Source: Nocardioides sp. SR21 (GTDB lineage: Bacteria > Actinomycetota > Actinomycetes > Propionibacteriales > Nocardioidaceae). Taken from it: a DNA stretch of 64,000 nucleotides. Positions within the stretch are counted from its first letter, which is position 1; every line of letters begins with the position of its first letter. The DNA lies in the NCBI RefSeq assembly GCF_022761125.1, contig NZ_JAKWJR010000005.1, positions 62,001-126,000 of the forward strand, written 5' to 3'. Below the pieces are notes generated by a model. The model saw only the letters and a list, made by a program, of their open reading frames with translations. It ran no database searches and was not told the origin of the DNA. Position numbers and translations under genes: made by a program. Shown piece by piece: positions 20,502 to 29,100 of this stretch.

Positions 20502-22415
20502 GTGACAGCCACGAGCCCGCCGATTCATCACCGCATCGATCGTGGTCAAGCGTTGCGCCTCCCACCGCACGAGGATCACTGCGACGAAGTCGAAGGTTTG
20601 GTTGTCCTCGCCCGCCGCTTACGGAAACAGAACCCGGGGCAGCTGCTCGCAGCAGATCTCTTCTCCGGTGCGGGCGGAATGAGTCTTGGCCTCGAGCACG
20701 CGGGAATGAAGGTCGTCTTCGGTGCCGACTTCGATTCCGAGGCGCTTCAGACTCACGCGCACCACTTCGGCGGCATGTCCGTCGGATGGGATCTCGGCGA
20801 TCCCGCCAAGGTGGAGGAGGTCGGTCGGATCCTTCGCGCGATCAACATTGACGTTCTCGCGGGAGGCCCTCCGTGTCAGCCGTTCTCTAAGGCGGGCCGT
20901 TCCGGAATGCGCTACCTCGTACAGCACGGACTCCGAGAACCCCATGATCGGCGTCGAGACCTATGGCAGTCATATCTGGAGATCGTGCGGCTCGCCAAAC
21001 CCCGCGCCGTGATCATGGAAAACGTTCCTGATATGGCGCTGGACCGCGAGATGTTCATCCTTCGCTCCATCGTCCGCAGGCTCGAGGATTGGGGCTACTC
21101 GGTCCAAGAGCGCGTTGTCGACACCTACCGGTACGGGGTCCCTCAGTTCCGGCAGCGCCTGATCCTCGTCGCGCTCGCGGGCGGCTTGGAGTTCGAGTGG
21201 CCCGCGGAGTCCAACAGGAAGGTCACGCTGGGGAACGCGATCCGTGACCTGCCGCCTGTCGGTCCCAAGGAAGGATGGCTCTCGGACGAGACGCGTCAGG
21301 TCTGGCGAAGGTACGACGGACCGCGGACCGCGTTCCAGCGGGAGATGCGAGCGGGAGTGCCGACAGGTCAAACCGATCGGATCTACGACCACGTCACTCG
21401 TCGTGTTCGGGACGACGACGTCGAGGCGTTCGAGTACCTGGACACGAAGACGAAGTACTCGGAGCTCCCCGACGAGCTGAAGCGGTATCGGGACGACATC
21501 TTCGACGATAAGTACAAGCGTCTCGACGCCGACGACCTTTCTCGAACCATCACGGCCCACATAGCCAAGGACGGGTACTGGTACATCCACCCGGAGCAGA
21601 ACCGGACCCTGACGATCCGGGAGGCGGCTCGGATCCAGACCTTCCCCGATCACTTCCGCTTCGCCGGGCCACCGACAGCCGCATTCCGACAGATCGGTAA
21701 CGCCGTACCACCCCGCCTGGGTCTGGCCATCGGATCCGCCGTAGCGCGCATTCTCGAAGACGGAGCCCGGGACGTCGCGGTGACGACCGAGATGACGCGG
21801 TCGGCCCTCGCCCGGTGGGGTCGCGAGTCGCACTTGGTGAGCCTGTGGTTGAGATCGGGCTCTCGCTGGCTGGTCGTGCTCGGCGACGCACTACTTGGGG
21901 ACGAGTCGCAGACCACCGCGGCGGCCCTGTGGCCACTGCTTTCGAAGTGGTCGACGCCCGAACACTTCGTCACCGAATCCGACCGTGTCCTCGAAATCGG
22001 TTCCTGGCTACAGAAGGACCACGAGGTGCACGCGCTACTCGAGCTCGCCCGGACTGTCATGGCTGAGGGCGGCTCGCTCGACGACGATCACCTCGCACAA
22101 CAGGTAGCGCGGGGTCTCCTGCGTCGCGCTGCCTCCGAACTCGCGATGATCGCCGACCCGGAAGGGGAGGAACCGGTGATCGCGAACACGGCAGCGCTCC
22201 GTGTCGCCGGGCGCTTCTTCCAGGGGACGGAGCGTTGGCTCAAGAACCGCAACTCAGATGGACGAATCGCTGTCAGCAGCCTCATCGGATTCGACGAGGA
22301 GAGTCGCCAGGCCCAAATCGCATTGATCGAACTCGGAGCGCGACTGTGCACGCCGAAGGCCCCGGGATGCGAGGCGTGTCCGCTGAACCAGTGGTGTCGC
22401 TACGCGGAGCGCTGA
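20502..22415 (+). CDS. DNA (cytosine-5) methyltransferase with C-terminal glycosylase-like Fe-S domain
   Basis: A 637-aa protein. The first 420 residues are a C5-MTase: motif I DLFSGAGGMSLGLE, motif IV GGPPCQPFS with catalytic C125, motif VI MENVPD, motif VIII QFRQRL, and late motifs ARIQTFPDHF and RQIGNAVPPRLG. The last 200 residues resemble MutY/EndoIII: LVVLGDALLGDESQTTAAAL, ALIELGARLC, and four cysteines C616, C623, C626, C632 with the classic C-x6-C-x2-C-x5-C spacing of the 4Fe-4S loop. The catalytic-Asp position appears to be Asn and the helix-hairpin-helix is degenerate. Start GTG 20502 is preferred for its promoter spacing; TTG 20472 is possible. Confidence 0.85.
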   Translation: MTATSPPIHHRIDRGQALRLPPHEDHCDEVEGLVVLARRLRKQNPGQLLAADLFSGAGGMSLGLEHAGMKVVFGADFDSEALQTHAHHFGGMSVGWDLGDPAKVEEVGRILRAINIDVLAGGPPCQPFSKAGRSGMRYLVQHGLREPHDRRRDLWQSYLEIVRLAKPRAVIMENVPDMALDREMFILRSIVRRLEDWGYSVQERVVDTYRYGVPQFRQRLILVALAGGLEFEWPAESNRKVTLGNAIRDLPPVGPKEGWLSDETRQVWRRYDGPRTAFQREMRAGVPTGQTDRIYDHVTRRVRDDDVEAFEYLDTKTKYSELPDELKRYRDDIFDDKYKRLDADDLSRTITAHIAKDGYWYIHPEQNRTLTIREAARIQTFPDHFRFAGPPTAAFRQIGNAVPPRLGLAIGSAVARILEDGARDVAVTTEMTRSALARWGRESHLVSLWLRSGSRWLVVLGDALLGDESQTTAAALWPLLSKWSTPEHFVTESDRVLEIGSWLQKDHEVHALLELARTVMAEGGSLDDDHLAQQVARGLLRRAASELAMIADPEGEEPVIANTAALRVAGRFFQGTERWLKNRNSDGRIAVSSLIGFDEESRQAQIALIELGARLCTPKAPGCEACPLNQWCRYAER

Positions 22416-22420
22416 CGCAG

Positions 22421-23710
22421 TCAGAGATCGAGCTGCTCGGCCAGTGCAGGATGCCGTGCGCGCAGAGTCTCAACGACACCACGGAACTCCGCCAGGGACG
22501 AGTCCTCGAGAAGTGCCGCCTTCAGCGCGATGCCGACGTCCCGCAGTGCCGTCTCAGATGCCTTCGAACTCTTCGTGGTCGAATCGGGTCGACCACCGGA
22601 GTTTGCTGACCGCCGGTAGGCGTCGTCTGCCAGCACGCAGAGCTCTTGAACGGGACGCTCCAGCATCTGACGGAGCGCGGGCGGTAGGTCGACACTCATC
22701 TTGGCCACGTTGATCTGGAATGACTCATCCAGGTCGGTGTGGAAGTCGATCGCTCCGCGTGCCAGCTTCATGTGCTCGTCGATGCCACGAAGACCCGACC
22801 ATCCACCGTGTTGTACCAGCCGGTCCGCGCGATAGATGTAGAGCCCCTGCTGACGGTTCCACTTCAGGGGTCCGGACAGCCTCTCGAACTCCTCAAGTGA
22901 CGAGAAACGATCTCGCGCTGGAAGCACGACTCCTCGGAAGCGGACCTCGGACGAGCCATTGGCGGTCTCGATCTCGAAGACGTGCTCCTCAAGCACCGTC
23001 CGTTCCGCCTCGTCGGGTGCGAACGGATCCCAAGGGCGGAGCTTCTCGTCATCGACGCAGATCACGACTTCGCCGCGGCCGGGGACGTCGCCGGCGATGA
23101 AGCGATGGAAGACCATGGCCAGATGCTCTGCTGTCTTACTTGCCAATGACCGGAGGCGACGGCGGCCCCACCCGCTCTCCGCATATCGCTCGGGCAGGAC
23201 CCGATCGAGGTCCTCCCAGACAACCACGGTCCCCGGCGACTCGCGCAGAAGATCCTTCGCGCGCTCGATAGCAGCCGACGTCTCTCCGGCAGTGATGTCC
23301 CACCGATCGGTTCGGGCGATGCGGTTCAGGTCGAGTGTCATCACGTTGAATGTCGCGCGCTTGGGAGTGGTCCGTGTGACCACGGTCAGCCGGCGGCACT
23401 GCGAGAAGGTGCCGGTCTTCAACCCGAGTCCGAAGCGACCCAGCTCGTTCGTCTCGTAGCTACGCCTCGTTCCGAAGCGCATGGCTTCGATCAGGGCACG
23501 CTCCGTCATGCCGTCGCCGTCGTCGCTGATCAGCACGTAGGAGCCATTGGGTTCGAAGTGTGTATACACGTTCACCCGCGACGCGTTGGCGGTAACAGAG
23601 TTGTCGACCAGATCAGCGATCGCGGTCGGGAAGTCGTACCCGATGTCGCGCAGGGAGCCGGTGAGCCGCGCAGCAGACGGCGCGATCTCGTACGTCGTGG
23701 TTCCCGTCAC
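22421..23710 (-). CDS. MORC-like GHKL ATPase
   Basis: A 429-aa protein on the minus strand. GHKL motifs: IADLVDNSVTA (N-box), SDDGDGM (G1) and GRFGLGLKTGTF (G2), the latter typical of MORC/paraMORC-type ATPases seen next to C5-MTases and Vsr. The C-terminus includes IDFHTDLDESFQINVAKM, also typical of the family. GTG 23710 is chosen because AGGAGG (complement of 23720-23725) lies 9 bp upstream; ATG 23770 would place the start inside vsr. It converges on the methyltransferase (5-bp gap) and diverges from vsr. It probably controls DNA looping or cleavage in the same system. Confidence 0.82.
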   Translation of the reverse strand: MTGTTTYEIAPSAARLTGSLRDIGYDFPTAIADLVDNSVTANASRVNVYTHFEPNGSYVLISDDGDGMTERALIEAMRFGTRRSYETNELGRFGLGLKTGTFSQCRRLTVVTRTTPKRATFNVMTLDLNRIARTDRWDITAGETSAAIERAKDLLRESPGTVVVWEDLDRVLPERYAESGWGRRRLRSLASKTAEHLAMVFHRFIAGDVPGRGEVVICVDDEKLRPWDPFAPDEAERTVLEEHVFEIETANGSSEVRFRGVVLPARDRFSSLEEFERLSGPLKWNRQQGLYIYRADRLVQHGGWSGLRGIDEHMKLARGAIDFHTDLDESFQINVAKMSVDLPPALRQMLERPVQELCVLADDAYRRSANSGGRPDSTTKSSKASETALRDVGIALKAALLEDSSLAEFRGVVETLRARHPALAEQLDL

Positions 23711-23724
23711 CGGATCGATCCTCC

Positions 23725-23730
23725 TAGTGT
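23725..23730 (+). promoter_or_regulatory. Putative -10 element of vsr, overlapping the ATPase ribosome site
   Basis: TAGTGT lies seven bases before the vsr ATG, fitting a leaderless start. Its first base is also part of the complement of the AGGAGG ribosome site of the divergent ATPase gene (23720-23725). The two start codons are only 27 bp apart, so promoters and 5' ends must overlap. Confidence 0.4.
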
Positions 23731-23737
23731 TGAAAGC

Positions 23738-24250
23738 ATGCCAGGCGAAGATGATCCCATCTGGATCCATCGCGGCGTGTCTGACCCAGCGTATTTCGTG
23801 CCACCGACAGCGGAGCCGCCCGTTACACCCGCCGTACGCCGCACGATGATGTCGAACAGGGGCCGAGACACTGGTCCTGAGCTGGCACTCCGGTCACTTC
23901 TGCATCGATCGGGCCTCCGGTTCCGGGTCGATCATCCTTTGCCGTTCGATCGCCGCCGACGCGCCGACATCGTATTCACTCGAGTGGGTCTTCACGTCTT
24001 CGTGGATGGTTGCTTCTGGCACGGTTGTCCGGAGCACTTCGTACTGCCTAAGACGCGGACCGAGTTCTGGAGTCAGAAGATCGAGACGAACCGTGTTCGA
24101 GACCGCGACACCGACGCTCGACTCCAAGCTCTTGGCCTCACTTCACTCCGCATCTGGGAGCACATAACGCCGGTGGAAGCAGCTGCGCTAGTCGCCCAGA
24201 CCTATCGCGGCTGCTTGGATGCAGACCCGGCTCGGCATTCCGTTGGATGA
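23738..24250 (+). CDS. vsr: Very short patch repair (Vsr) endonuclease
   Basis: A 170-aa protein from ATG 23738. It matches the Vsr family: MMSNRGRDTGPELALRSLLH, a metal-binding Asp in RRRADIVF, FVDGCFWHGCPEH with the catalytic/zinc His and Cys residues, TRTEFWSQKI, and LRIWEHI at the end. Vsr nicks DNA 5' of T:G mismatches produced when 5-methylcytosine deaminates, so it normally accompanies a C5-MTase; one is encoded 1.3 kb away. It may limit C-to-T mutation caused by that enzyme, or act as a nuclease of the system. The N-terminal 35 residues are extra. Confidence 0.88.
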   Translation: MPGEDDPIWIHRGVSDPAYFVPPTAEPPVTPAVRRTMMSNRGRDTGPELALRSLLHRSGLRFRVDHPLPFDRRRRADIVFTRVGLHVFVDGCFWHGCPEHFVLPKTRTEFWSQKIETNRVRDRDTDARLQALGLTSLRIWEHITPVEAAALVAQTYRGCLDADPARHSVG

Positions 24251-24269
24251 CCGCGAGTCGTCGTATGCT
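24243..24269 (+). promoter_or_regulatory. Putative promoter of the RNase P RNA-like gene
   Basis: TTGGAT (24243-24248) and TATGCT (24264-24269) are separated by 15 bp. The predicted start, near 24276, coincides with the expected 5' end of the RNA. The -35 overlaps the end of vsr. The spacer is somewhat short. Confidence 0.45.
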
Positions 24270-24275
24270 TACCGG

Positions 24276-24680
24276 CGCGGATGGGCTGGCCGGGCGATCG
24301 CGTCGCACTCTTCGGAGGACGTCGAGGAAAGTCCGGGCTCCACTGGGCAGGGTGGCTAACGGCCACCCGAGGTGACTCGCGGGACAGTGCCACAGAAATC
24401 AGACCGCCTCTCTCCGGAGAGGTAAGGGTGAAACGGTGGTGTAAGAGACCACCAGCGGTCTGGGTGACCAGGCCGGCTAGGTAAACCCCACCTAGAGCAA
24501 GATCAAGAAAGTTCGGCGCCTTCGGGCACCGGATGCGTGCACGTTCGAGGGCTGCCCGCCCGAGTGCGCGGGTAGATCGCTGGAGGCCGTCGGTAACGGC
24601 GGTCGGAGATGGATGGTCGCCCCTCTTCGGAGGACAGAACCCGCCATGGCTGCGTGGGATGCATGGCCAGCTCGAGCCTG
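24276..24680 (+). ncRNA. rnpB: RNase P RNA-like gene (type A) with aberrant 3' end
   Basis: Hallmarks of bacterial type A RNase P RNA are clear: GAGGAAAGTCCGGGCTCC at 24324-24341, GGCTAACGGCCACCC, GACAGTGCCACAGAAA, GTAAGGGTGAAACGGTGGTG, CTAGGTAAACCCCAC, AGATGGATGGTCGCC at 24607-24621 and ACAGAACCCG at 24634-24643. P2 can form between 24292-24299 and GGTCGCCC near 24615-24622. After ACAGAACCCG the expected GCTTACA is replaced by unrelated sequence, so the 3' strand of the catalytic P4 helix cannot fully pair. A possible P1 strand GGCCAGCTC (24665-24673) matches GGGCTGGCC at 24283-24291. Whether it is the cell's functional copy or a broken duplicate is unclear. Confidence 0.82.
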
Positions 24681-24681
24681 C

Positions 24682-25730
24682 CAGCTCGGCCGCTGTTGCC
24701 CCGTGCTGGCCGGCGAGGGTGAGAGCGGTGTGCCGAAGGTGGTGGATCGTCAGGTCTGGCCGCCCGGCGGCTTCGCGAGCGGGACGGTAGCGATCCATTA
24801 GGTAGCGCGCGCTCATGTGGCCTGTGCGATCACCTGGGAAGAGAAGTCCCGCCGGGCCCGCCGCAGTGTGCTCGAGCAGGTGCTTCTGCAGCATCGGCAG
24901 GAAGTGCGGAGGGATGTGTACGGTCCGGATGCCGCTCGCCGTCTTTGGGGCGCTGATCGGCCGGCCGCAGACGGAACAGGCGCCTGGAGCGTCGCGCCGG
25001 CTGTTCTTTGTCTACCTTCCGGGTGACGTCGATGCGCCCGGTCATGCCGTCCACGTCGGATCGGCGCAGCTCGAGCGCCTCGCCCTCTCGCAGTCCGACG
25101 AAGGCGGCGAGCACGACGAAGAGCTTCAGCCGCTCGGGCATCTGCTCGATGATGACGGCGAGCTCGTCGAAGGTCGCCGGCTTCGCAACACGCTTCACCC
25201 GCGAAGTGCTCGCGCCGCGGATCTTCGGCGGAGCGCGGTGGATGAGCTCGTCCTCCTCCGCCGCTTGGAGGAGTGACCGGAGGAGTCGATAGGCGGCCGC
25301 GTTGGTGGCCTCGGTCCTCTGGTCGAGCGATCCGCGCCAGGACTTGATGTCGGCGAGGGTAACGTCGACGAGCGGGGTGTCGCGGAACGTCGGCAGGATG
25401 CGTGACTGCAGGAGCTGTCGGTAGCCGGCCAAGGTGTTCGGCCGGAGGTCGCGCTCGGAGAGGTAGCGCTCGGCGTAGCCGCCGACAGTATTGACGGCCG
25501 CCTCGTGCTGGCGCCACTCTTCCGCGTCCTGCCGTGCCCGCGGTGGGGTCCATGTGTCATGGTCGATGAGCGCGCGCTCAGCGGCGAGCCATGCCTCGGC
25601 GTCCATCTTGGTGCCGAGCGTCCGGGAGTAGCGGATGCCGTCGGGCATGGCGTACCGCGCCCGATACGTCACCTCGCCGGATCTGGCTGACGCGTCGCTC
25701 GACCTCACCGAACCCTCTGCGCCGCGCCAT
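24682..25730 (-). pseudogene. Tyrosine recombinase (integrase), decayed
   Basis: Reading from ATG 25730 (complement), with ribosome site GGGAGGG, the protein begins MARRRGFGEVERRVS. A one-base insertion near 25684 shifts the frame to SGEVTYRARYAMPDG. The N-terminal SAM-like domain (TLAGYRQLLQSRILPTF) and catalytic box I (AAFVGLREGEALELRRSDVD) follow. A second one-base insertion near 24990-24995 precedes DAPGACSVCG, a small cysteine insertion common in actinobacterial integrases. HHLRHTALTLAGQHG (box II) is present, but similarity stops at ATAAEL near 24682, before the GH box and the catalytic Tyr. The truncation point abuts the RNase P RNA-like gene. Confidence 0.85.
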
Positions 25731-25783
25731 CCCGAGCCCTCCCGATCGCCAACCCCATGCTGCGATGGCAGGGACACTATGCC

Positions 25784-25805
25784 GTGGGGGACTGGTGGGG
25801 GAAGC
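25784..25805 (+). repeat. Right-end G-rich repeat, possible integrase arm site
   Basis: GTGGGGGACTGGTGGGGGAA, closely matching the motif at 10318-10345 near the left end and in the same orientation. It lies between the integrase start and attR, where arm-type sites are expected. Confidence 0.4.
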
Positions 25806-25889
25806 GACGGACAATTGGGGCATCAGATGACCAGCCCTGAGCTGCGCATTTGTGCTCAAGGGTCCTCTTGCGAGGCATCCTGCACCTGG

Positions 25890-25932
25890 CTTTGCAAGCA
25901 GGGGGTTAGGGGTTCGAGTCCCCTAGGCTCCA
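25890..25932 (+). repeat. attR (43-bp direct repeat, tRNA-Ala 3' fragment)
   Basis: Identical to 10201-10243. It lacks the 5' half of the tRNA and is not a functional gene. It is followed directly by CCA at 25933-25935, unlike the left copy, suggesting that the original tRNA-Ala gene encoded its CCA end. Confidence 0.92.
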
Positions 25933-26154
25933 CCACCTCCGTTCGTCGAACCTGCTGAGGTCGGCCGCTTCTCGTCAAGGGCGCGCAACGGCCCCTTCTC
26001 CCCCGATCCGGGCGGTGCGGCGGCCCTCGACGGCAGCTCACCACCGGACCGGACCACCTCGCGGTCCCATGGACGCCCGTCCCGGGGAGCCCCTACTTTT
26101 CTTCTCCGGGGCCGGACGTCGGATGCGTCGGCATCGACGACCGGAGGTCACGTC
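25933..26154. other. Intergenic region right of attR
   Basis: No gene is seen here. A weak hairpin-like element (AAGGGC near 25977, CCCCTT near 25995) may be the original terminator of the tRNA. GGAGG just before 26155 is the ribosome site of the next gene. Confidence 0.4.
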
Positions 26155-29100
26155 ATGCCGTCTGCAGGTCGACTGGGAGCGCGCCGCCTCACGGCGCTCG
26201 GCATCCTCACTGCGCTGGCCGCTGCGTCGCTCGTCGGTGTGACCGCTGCACCGGCCGCGGCGGGCTCGCTGAGCATCTCCAACCCGACGCCGATCATGAT
26301 CCCCGACTCGGGTGATGCCAGCCCGTCGCCCGCGGCTGTCACCGTCAGTGGTCTCAGCGGGGTGACCAGCAAGGTCACCGTGCAGCTGACCGGGTTCACG
26401 CACGACTACCTGCAAGACGTCGGTGTGCTGCTCGTGGCGCCCAGCGGGACCGGGGTCATCCTCCTGAGCGACATCGCTCAATCACACGACGCTTCCGACA
26501 ACACCATCGTCTTCGACGACGAGGCGACCGGGGGCGTGCCCAACGCCGACCTGGTCGACGGCGTGTACCGACCCTCGAACGACGGTATCGCGATCGAGCC
26601 CGACGTCTGGGGGGGCGCACCCGCCGGGCCCTACGGCGGCGCGCTGTCCGACCTCATTGGAGAGGACCCCAACGGAAGCTGGAGGCTCTTCGTCACCGAC
26701 GAGAGCGCGGGTTCGGGCGGAGAGATCACCGGTGGGTGGACCCTGAACGTCGAGTCGGCCGTGCCGGCGATCAGCGCGGGCGGGCCGTACACCGTGCCCG
26801 AGGGATCGGGCGTCGAGCTGGCCGCCTCTTTCAACCTCAGCGGAGCGACCTATGCCTGGGACGTAGACGGCGACGGGCTGTACGACGACGCCACCGGCGC
26901 GAACCCGACCGTGGCCGCTGCCACCCTCGCCGCGATCGGGCTGGGTGACGGACCGGACAGCAGCAACGTCCGGGTCCGGGCCTCGGTGGGCGACGTGGTC
27001 GAGACCTCGTCGGCCACGATGCTGACGGTCACGAACGTCGCCCCGACCGCCACCCTCACCAACGGCGGGCCCGTCGAGGTGGGGAACACGACCGACGTCA
27101 CCTTCAGCGGCCAGGCGGACCCCGGATCGGCGGACCCGGTCGCCGGGTTGCGCTACGCCTACGACTTCGACGACGACGGCGACTGGGAGGTCGGTGACGG
27201 CACGTACGCCGGCGGCAGCACCTCCAGCTCGGCCACGGTGCCGGCGGCGGTGCTCGACGAGGGCGGACCCCACGACGTTGCGGCCCGCGTCGTCGACAAG
27301 GATGGCGGCTTCGCCGACTACACGACCGCGATCCTCGTGAAGACCCCGCCGGTCGCACGAGCGGGCGATGATCAGGTGGTCGCCGCGGGCCAGTACGTGA
27401 CACTCGACGGGACCGCATCCGGCGACAGCGACGGGGACTCCCTCACCTACGCCTGGACCCAGATCTCCGGGCCTCCCGTGACCCTCGGCGGCGCCAACAC
27501 CGCGAGCCCGACGTTCTCGGCACCGACCGATCCGACGAACCTCTCCTTCCGGCTGACCGTCAGCGACGGGCAGTCAGGGGTGATCGACGACATGGCGGTC
27601 CGCGTCAACGGCGCTCCGGTCGCCGATGCCGGGAGCGACCTCGTGGTCAGCGCCGGCGACGCCGTCGAGCTGGACGGCTCAGGCTCGAGCGACGCCGACG
27701 GAGAGGGCCTCACCTATGCCTGGACCCACCACGCCGGGGAGTCCGTGACCCTCGACGACCCGGACACGGCGACGCCGTCGTTCACCGCGCCGGCCGCGGG
27801 CAGCACGGTCACGTGGGAGCTCACGGTGAGCGACGGCTTCCAGTCGGACGACGACCTCGTGACCGTGACGGTCAACACCCCACCCGCCGCCGAAGCCGGC
27901 GACGACCAGCGGGTGATCGCCGGCGAGACGGTCCACCTGGACGCCTCCGCCTCGAGCGATGCGGACGCCGACTCGCTGACCTACGTTTGGACGCAGGCGA
28001 CCGGTGACCCGGTCACCCTGCACGACGCGACCACCGCGACGCCGTACTTCACCGCGCCGGTGGCGGGAAGCGTCATGACGTTCGAGCTCTCCGTGTACGA
28101 CGGGCTGGTCGAGACCGACTCCGACGAGGTCGTGATCACGGTCAACCAGGTCCCGACCGCCGATGCGGGTGACGACCAGGTCGTGCAGGACGGCGCAACG
28201 GTCGGGCTGGACGGCAGCGAGTCCACGGACGACGACAGCGACACCCTGACGTACTCCTGGGACCAGCTCTCCGGCCCTGCGGTCGTCGTGTCCGGTGCGG
28301 GCACCGCCGCGCCGAGCTTCACGGCCCCGACCGGTCCCGCCACCCTGACGTTCCGGCTCGTCACCAACGACGGGGTTCAGACCGACCTCGACGTCGTGTC
28401 GATCCGGGTCAACGGGCGCCCCACGGCCGACGCGGGCGGCGACCTCGTCGTCAACGCCGGCGACGAGGTGCACCTCGACGGCACCGGCTCGAGCGACCCG
28501 GACGGCGACACCCTGACGTACGCGTGGGTCGAGACCACCGGAGTCGGCGTGACCGTGACCGGCGCGAACACGGCGTCGCCGTCGTTCTCGGCGCCCGCCG
28601 CCGGAAGCGTGCTGACCTTCGACCTCACCGTCAGCGACGGCGCCCGCACCCACACGGCCGAGGTGACGGTGATCGTCAACCGTGCGCCCGAGGCCGACGC
28701 CGGATCGGACCAGCTGGTCAACCACGACGACAGCGTGACCCTCGACGGCTCCGAGTCGAGCGACCCGGACGGCGACACCCTGACGTACGCCTGGGAGCAG
28801 ATCGGCGGTGGGACCGTGGTGGCGTTGGACGGCGCGAACACGGCGACGCCCGCGTTCACGGCGCCGTTCGGCCCCGACGTACTGGTGTTCGAGATGACCG
28901 TGCACGACGGTCACGGCGGGAGCGACAGCGACAGGATCACCGTCACCGTGAACGCGCCGCCCGTCGCAGATGCGGGCGACGACCGGTCCGCGGCCGCCGA
29001 GGAGGACGTCCACCTCGACGGGTCCGGTTCGTACGACCCGGACGGCGACACCCTGACCTACTCGTGGGAGCAGACCGACGGCCCGACGGTGACGCTGGTC

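Larger units (their letters stand above)
10201..25932. mobile_element. Genomic island integrated in tRNA-Ala
   Basis: A 15.7-kb segment bounded by 43-bp direct repeats of the tRNA-Ala 3' end, with a tyrosine recombinase remnant next to the right repeat. Its genes have lower GC and less biased codon use than the flanking gyrase and cell-wall genes. The cargo is almost entirely restriction or defence-like: three GHKL ATPases, a Z1 protein, nucleases, a DNA methyltransferase and Vsr. An RNase P RNA-like gene sits before the integrase. The recombinase is broken, so self-excision is unlikely unless another enzyme acts in trans. Confidence 0.9.

Noticed and set aside
24202..24894. Minus-strand frame covering the RNase P RNA-like region
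   Set aside because: Only its upstream part (about 24682-24894) is integrase. The remainder reads the complement of a structured RNA gene and has no protein similarity.
25890..25932. Second tRNA-Ala gene
   Set aside because: Only the 3' 43 nt are present; the acceptor 5' strand and D arm are missing. It is the attR copy.
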